NCBI GenBank assembly: GCA_020059765.1
Contig: JAGVBM010000355.1
Span: forward strand, 1 to 8,133
Length of the DNA: 8,133 nucleotides
Direction: 5' to 3'
From: Bacillota bacterium
GTDB taxonomy: Bacteria > Bacillota > Bacilli > Tumebacillales > Effusibacillaceae
Part shown: positions 6,487 through 8,133 of the stretch, in pieces
Layout of the letters: each line of letters opens with the position of its first letter
Numbering within the stretch: the first letter of the stretch is position 1
Position numbers and translations under genes: made by a program
The notes under the pieces: generated by a model
What the model saw: the letters and a program-made list of their open reading frames with translations, nothing else
The model's database searches: none
What the model was told of the DNA's origin: nothing

Positions 6487-7194
6487 ATGGAAAACGCTGT
6501 TCGTATCTTGGTTGTTGACGATGAAGAACGAATTCGCAAGTTGGTGCGCATGTACTTAGAACGAAATGCGTTTGAGGTGGTGGAGTCGGAAGACGGACTT
6601 GACGCACTTAATAAAGCCCTGCATGACCATTATGACTTGATTGTCTTGGATTTGATGCTTCCCGGAATGGATGGCCGGAAAGTTTGTGAAGAAATCCGCA
6701 AGAAAAGCGATGTGCCTGTGATCATGTTGACTGCGTCAGGTGATGAATCAAGCAGAATTCAAGGCTTTGAACTTGGTGCCGATGATTATGTGGTAAAACC
6801 TTTTTCTCCGCGGGAACTCGTCATGCGCGTGAAAGCTCTGCTGAAACGTATGCACCCTGTAAATGAAGCAGCGCAAGGTGTCGGACAAGTGCTATCGATA
6901 ATGGGGCTGACGGTTAACATGGATGCCCGGAAAGTGCTTGTAAACAACGAAGAGGTGGCATTGACCCCGAAAGAATACGAATTGTTGTGTTATCTGATCC
7001 AACGGCCGGATAAAGTGTTTGCTCGCGAAGATTTGTTGCGTGATGTTTGGAACTATCAGTTTTTCGGCGATCAACGAACAGTCGACACACATGTGAAACG
7101 TTTGCGGGAAAAACTGGGGCGCTATTCGGAAAAAGTGGCGAACATGATTGTGACCGTTTGGGGCGTCGGCTACAAATTCGAGGTGCGCGAGTGA
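6487..7194 (+). CDS. resD: Response regulator ResD (OmpR/PhoB family)
   Basis: ResD is a DNA-binding response regulator of 235 residues that, with ResE, controls aerobic and anaerobic respiration genes. The receiver domain (about 6-120) has acidic pocket D11-D12, phosphoacceptor D55 in VLDLMLPGMDG, T82 in MLTAS, and K104 in VVKPFSPRE. The winged-helix DNA-binding domain (about 135-233) has LTPKEYELLCYL (159-170), the recognition region RTVDTHVKRLREKLG (197-211) and the wing VWGVGYKFE (224-232). AGGAGG at 6473-6478 is eight bases before the ATG. The OmpR-type fold alone cannot separate ResD from paralogues such as PhoP or WalR; the ResD call rests on linkage to resABC and the resE-like kinase. 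The last bases overlap the resE start. Confidence 0.92.
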   Translation: MENAVRILVVDDEERIRKLVRMYLERNAFEVVESEDGLDALNKALHDHYDLIVLDLMLPGMDGRKVCEEIRKKSDVPVIMLTASGDESSRIQGFELGADDYVVKPFSPRELVMRVKALLKRMHPVNEAAQGVGQVLSIMGLTVNMDARKVLVNNEEVALTPKEYELLCYLIQRPDKVFAREDLLRDVWNYQFFGDQRTVDTHVKRLREKLGRYSEKVANMIVTVWGVGYKFEVRE

Positions 7195-8133
7195 TCCGCA
7201 ATAGTGTGGTAGCCAAATTATGGCTGACCATTATCGCTCTTGTCGTGATCGTGTTATCCCTGTTGGCGATTTTTCTTGAACAATTATTTGATACGTATTT
7301 TTATGCCTCACAAGAAGAAACGCTGCAAAATCGCGCGGCTTACATCAGTGAATTGTTAATTCGCGAACCGAATTCACAATTGGCGGTTGTGATAGCGGAA
7401 GAACTGATCAAAGAATCGAACAGCCATATGTATATTATCGGTGCACCTTTTTCAGACAGGGAATCATTAGAGTTTCTCAATACTTTGCCATCCGAGATCG
7501 CACAGAAAATGAAAGCGGGACAATCGGAAGTTCGCCGAGGGACCGACCCGGGTTTTGGCAATATTCGTTCCGAAGTGACCAGTGTATGGGTGCTTCAGCC
7601 AATCAAGGATGAGACAAAACTTCGCGGACTGATCTTGGTGCATCAGCCGATTACAGAGATTGAAAAGGCCATCCTGTCAATCCGCAACTTGTTGTTCTTT
7701 GCGGCCGGTCTGGGCACGATTCTGACAACAGGTCTGGCGTTTGTCGTCTCAAAAAATCTTTCGAGACCGGTATTACAGATGACCAAAGTGGCGGAACGAA
7801 TGGCACGAGGGGATTTTCAAGGCAAGGTTAACGTCGTGACAGGCGATGAAGTCGGGAAGTTGGGCAGAACATTAAATTTCCTCGCAGAAAATCTGGAAAA
7901 TACGATTGATCATTTGTCCAAAGAAAAAGAACAACTTTCCAGTATTTTGCAATCCATGACGGATGGAGTCATTTCCGCCGATCTGACTGGCAGGGTGACA
8001 TTGGCCAATCCACCGGCGAAACGATGGCTCCGTGCGCTGCTTATCGAGGAGGCGGGTAAACCGGACGAAGACCGCTTACCGAAAGAGTTGAACGACCTGA
8101 AAAACAGGGTGCTGGAAAATCCGGAAACCCGCG
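7191..8133 (+). CDS. resE: Sensor histidine kinase ResE, N-terminal part (cut by window end)
   Basis: The frame opens at GTG 7191, overlapping the resD stop as GTGA, and stays open to the last base, so 314 codons are visible and the gene is partial. GAGGTG at 7180-7185 is the ribosome-binding site. The order of parts is: a short basic start, TM1 about 11-29 (LWLTIIALVVIVLSLLAIF), an extracytoplasmic sensor region about 30-162, and TM2 about 165-186. A HAMP linker follows at about 187-240 (LSRPVLQMTKVAERMARGDF, then GDEVGKLGRTLNFLAENL), then the start of a PAS domain from about 247 (SSILQSMTDGVISADLTGRV). The histidine phosphoacceptor and ATPase domains would lie beyond the window; B. subtilis ResE is roughly 590 residues. 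ResE phosphorylates ResD under oxygen limitation or nitric oxide in B. subtilis; the signal here is inferred. Confidence 0.9.
   Translation, partial: MIRNSVVAKLWLTIIALVVIVLSLLAIFLEQLFDTYFYASQEETLQNRAAYISELLIREPNSQLAVVIAEELIKESNSHMYIIGAPFSDRESLEFLNTLPSEIAQKMKAGQSEVRRGTDPGFGNIRSEVTSVWVLQPIKDETKLRGLILVHQPITEIEKAILSIRNLLFFAAGLGTILTTGLAFVVSKNLSRPVLQMTKVAERMARGDFQGKVNVVTGDEVGKLGRTLNFLAENLENTIDHLSKEKEQLSSILQSMTDGVISADLTGRVTLANPPAKRWLRALLIEEAGKPDEDRLPKELNDLKNRVLENPETR

Overview
This window looks like an ordinary, well-conserved chromosomal segment from an aerobic, endospore-forming Firmicute of class Bacilli. Nine genes lie on the + strand, in the order known from the Bacillus subtilis ypuI-sigX region: dacB, spmA, spmB, rluB, resA, resB, resC, resD, resE. 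Base composition is fairly balanced. Protein motifs are canonical, but several lengths and sequences differ enough from B. subtilis that a more distant member of the Bacilli (for example an Alicyclobacillaceae- or Paenibacillaceae-like lineage) is plausible. I cannot fix the genus by reading.

Region 1 (1-2313) is a sporulation cluster: a secreted D-alanyl-D-alanine carboxypeptidase (DacB/PBP5*) followed by the membrane proteins SpmA and SpmB. The genes are 14 bp apart or overlap by 1 bp, so they look like one operon. Its promoter would lie upstream of base 1. In B. subtilis these proteins shape spore cortex cross-linking and core dehydration.

Region 2 (2314-3116) is rluB, encoding a 23S rRNA pseudouridine synthase. 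It starts at GTG and has a good housekeeping-type promoter in the gap after spmB.

Region 3 (3117-6379) is resA-resB-resC, the system II cytochrome c maturation module. ResA is the membrane-anchored thiol-disulfide oxidoreductase that keeps apocytochrome c cysteines reduced. ResB and ResC form the membrane heme-handling complex that ligates heme to CXXCH motifs. An extended -10 promoter precedes resA, and the best resA start is a TTG codon rather than the upstream ATG.

Region 4 (6380-8133) is resD-resE, the two-component pair that in B. subtilis responds to oxygen limitation and nitric oxide and controls respiration genes, including the resABC genes. resE overlaps resD by 4 bp and is cut by the window end after 314 codons, within its PAS region. 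The 107-bp resC-resD gap is the most structured non-coding stretch. It holds a long interrupted inverted repeat ending in five T's, a promoter-like pair nested inside that repeat, a perfect but orphan Shine-Dalgarno sequence, and a short open frame ending one base before resD.

I saw no mobile element, tRNA, rRNA, CRISPR array, frameshift or foreign-looking gene. No undescribed system is evident. The findings concern regulation and start-site choice.
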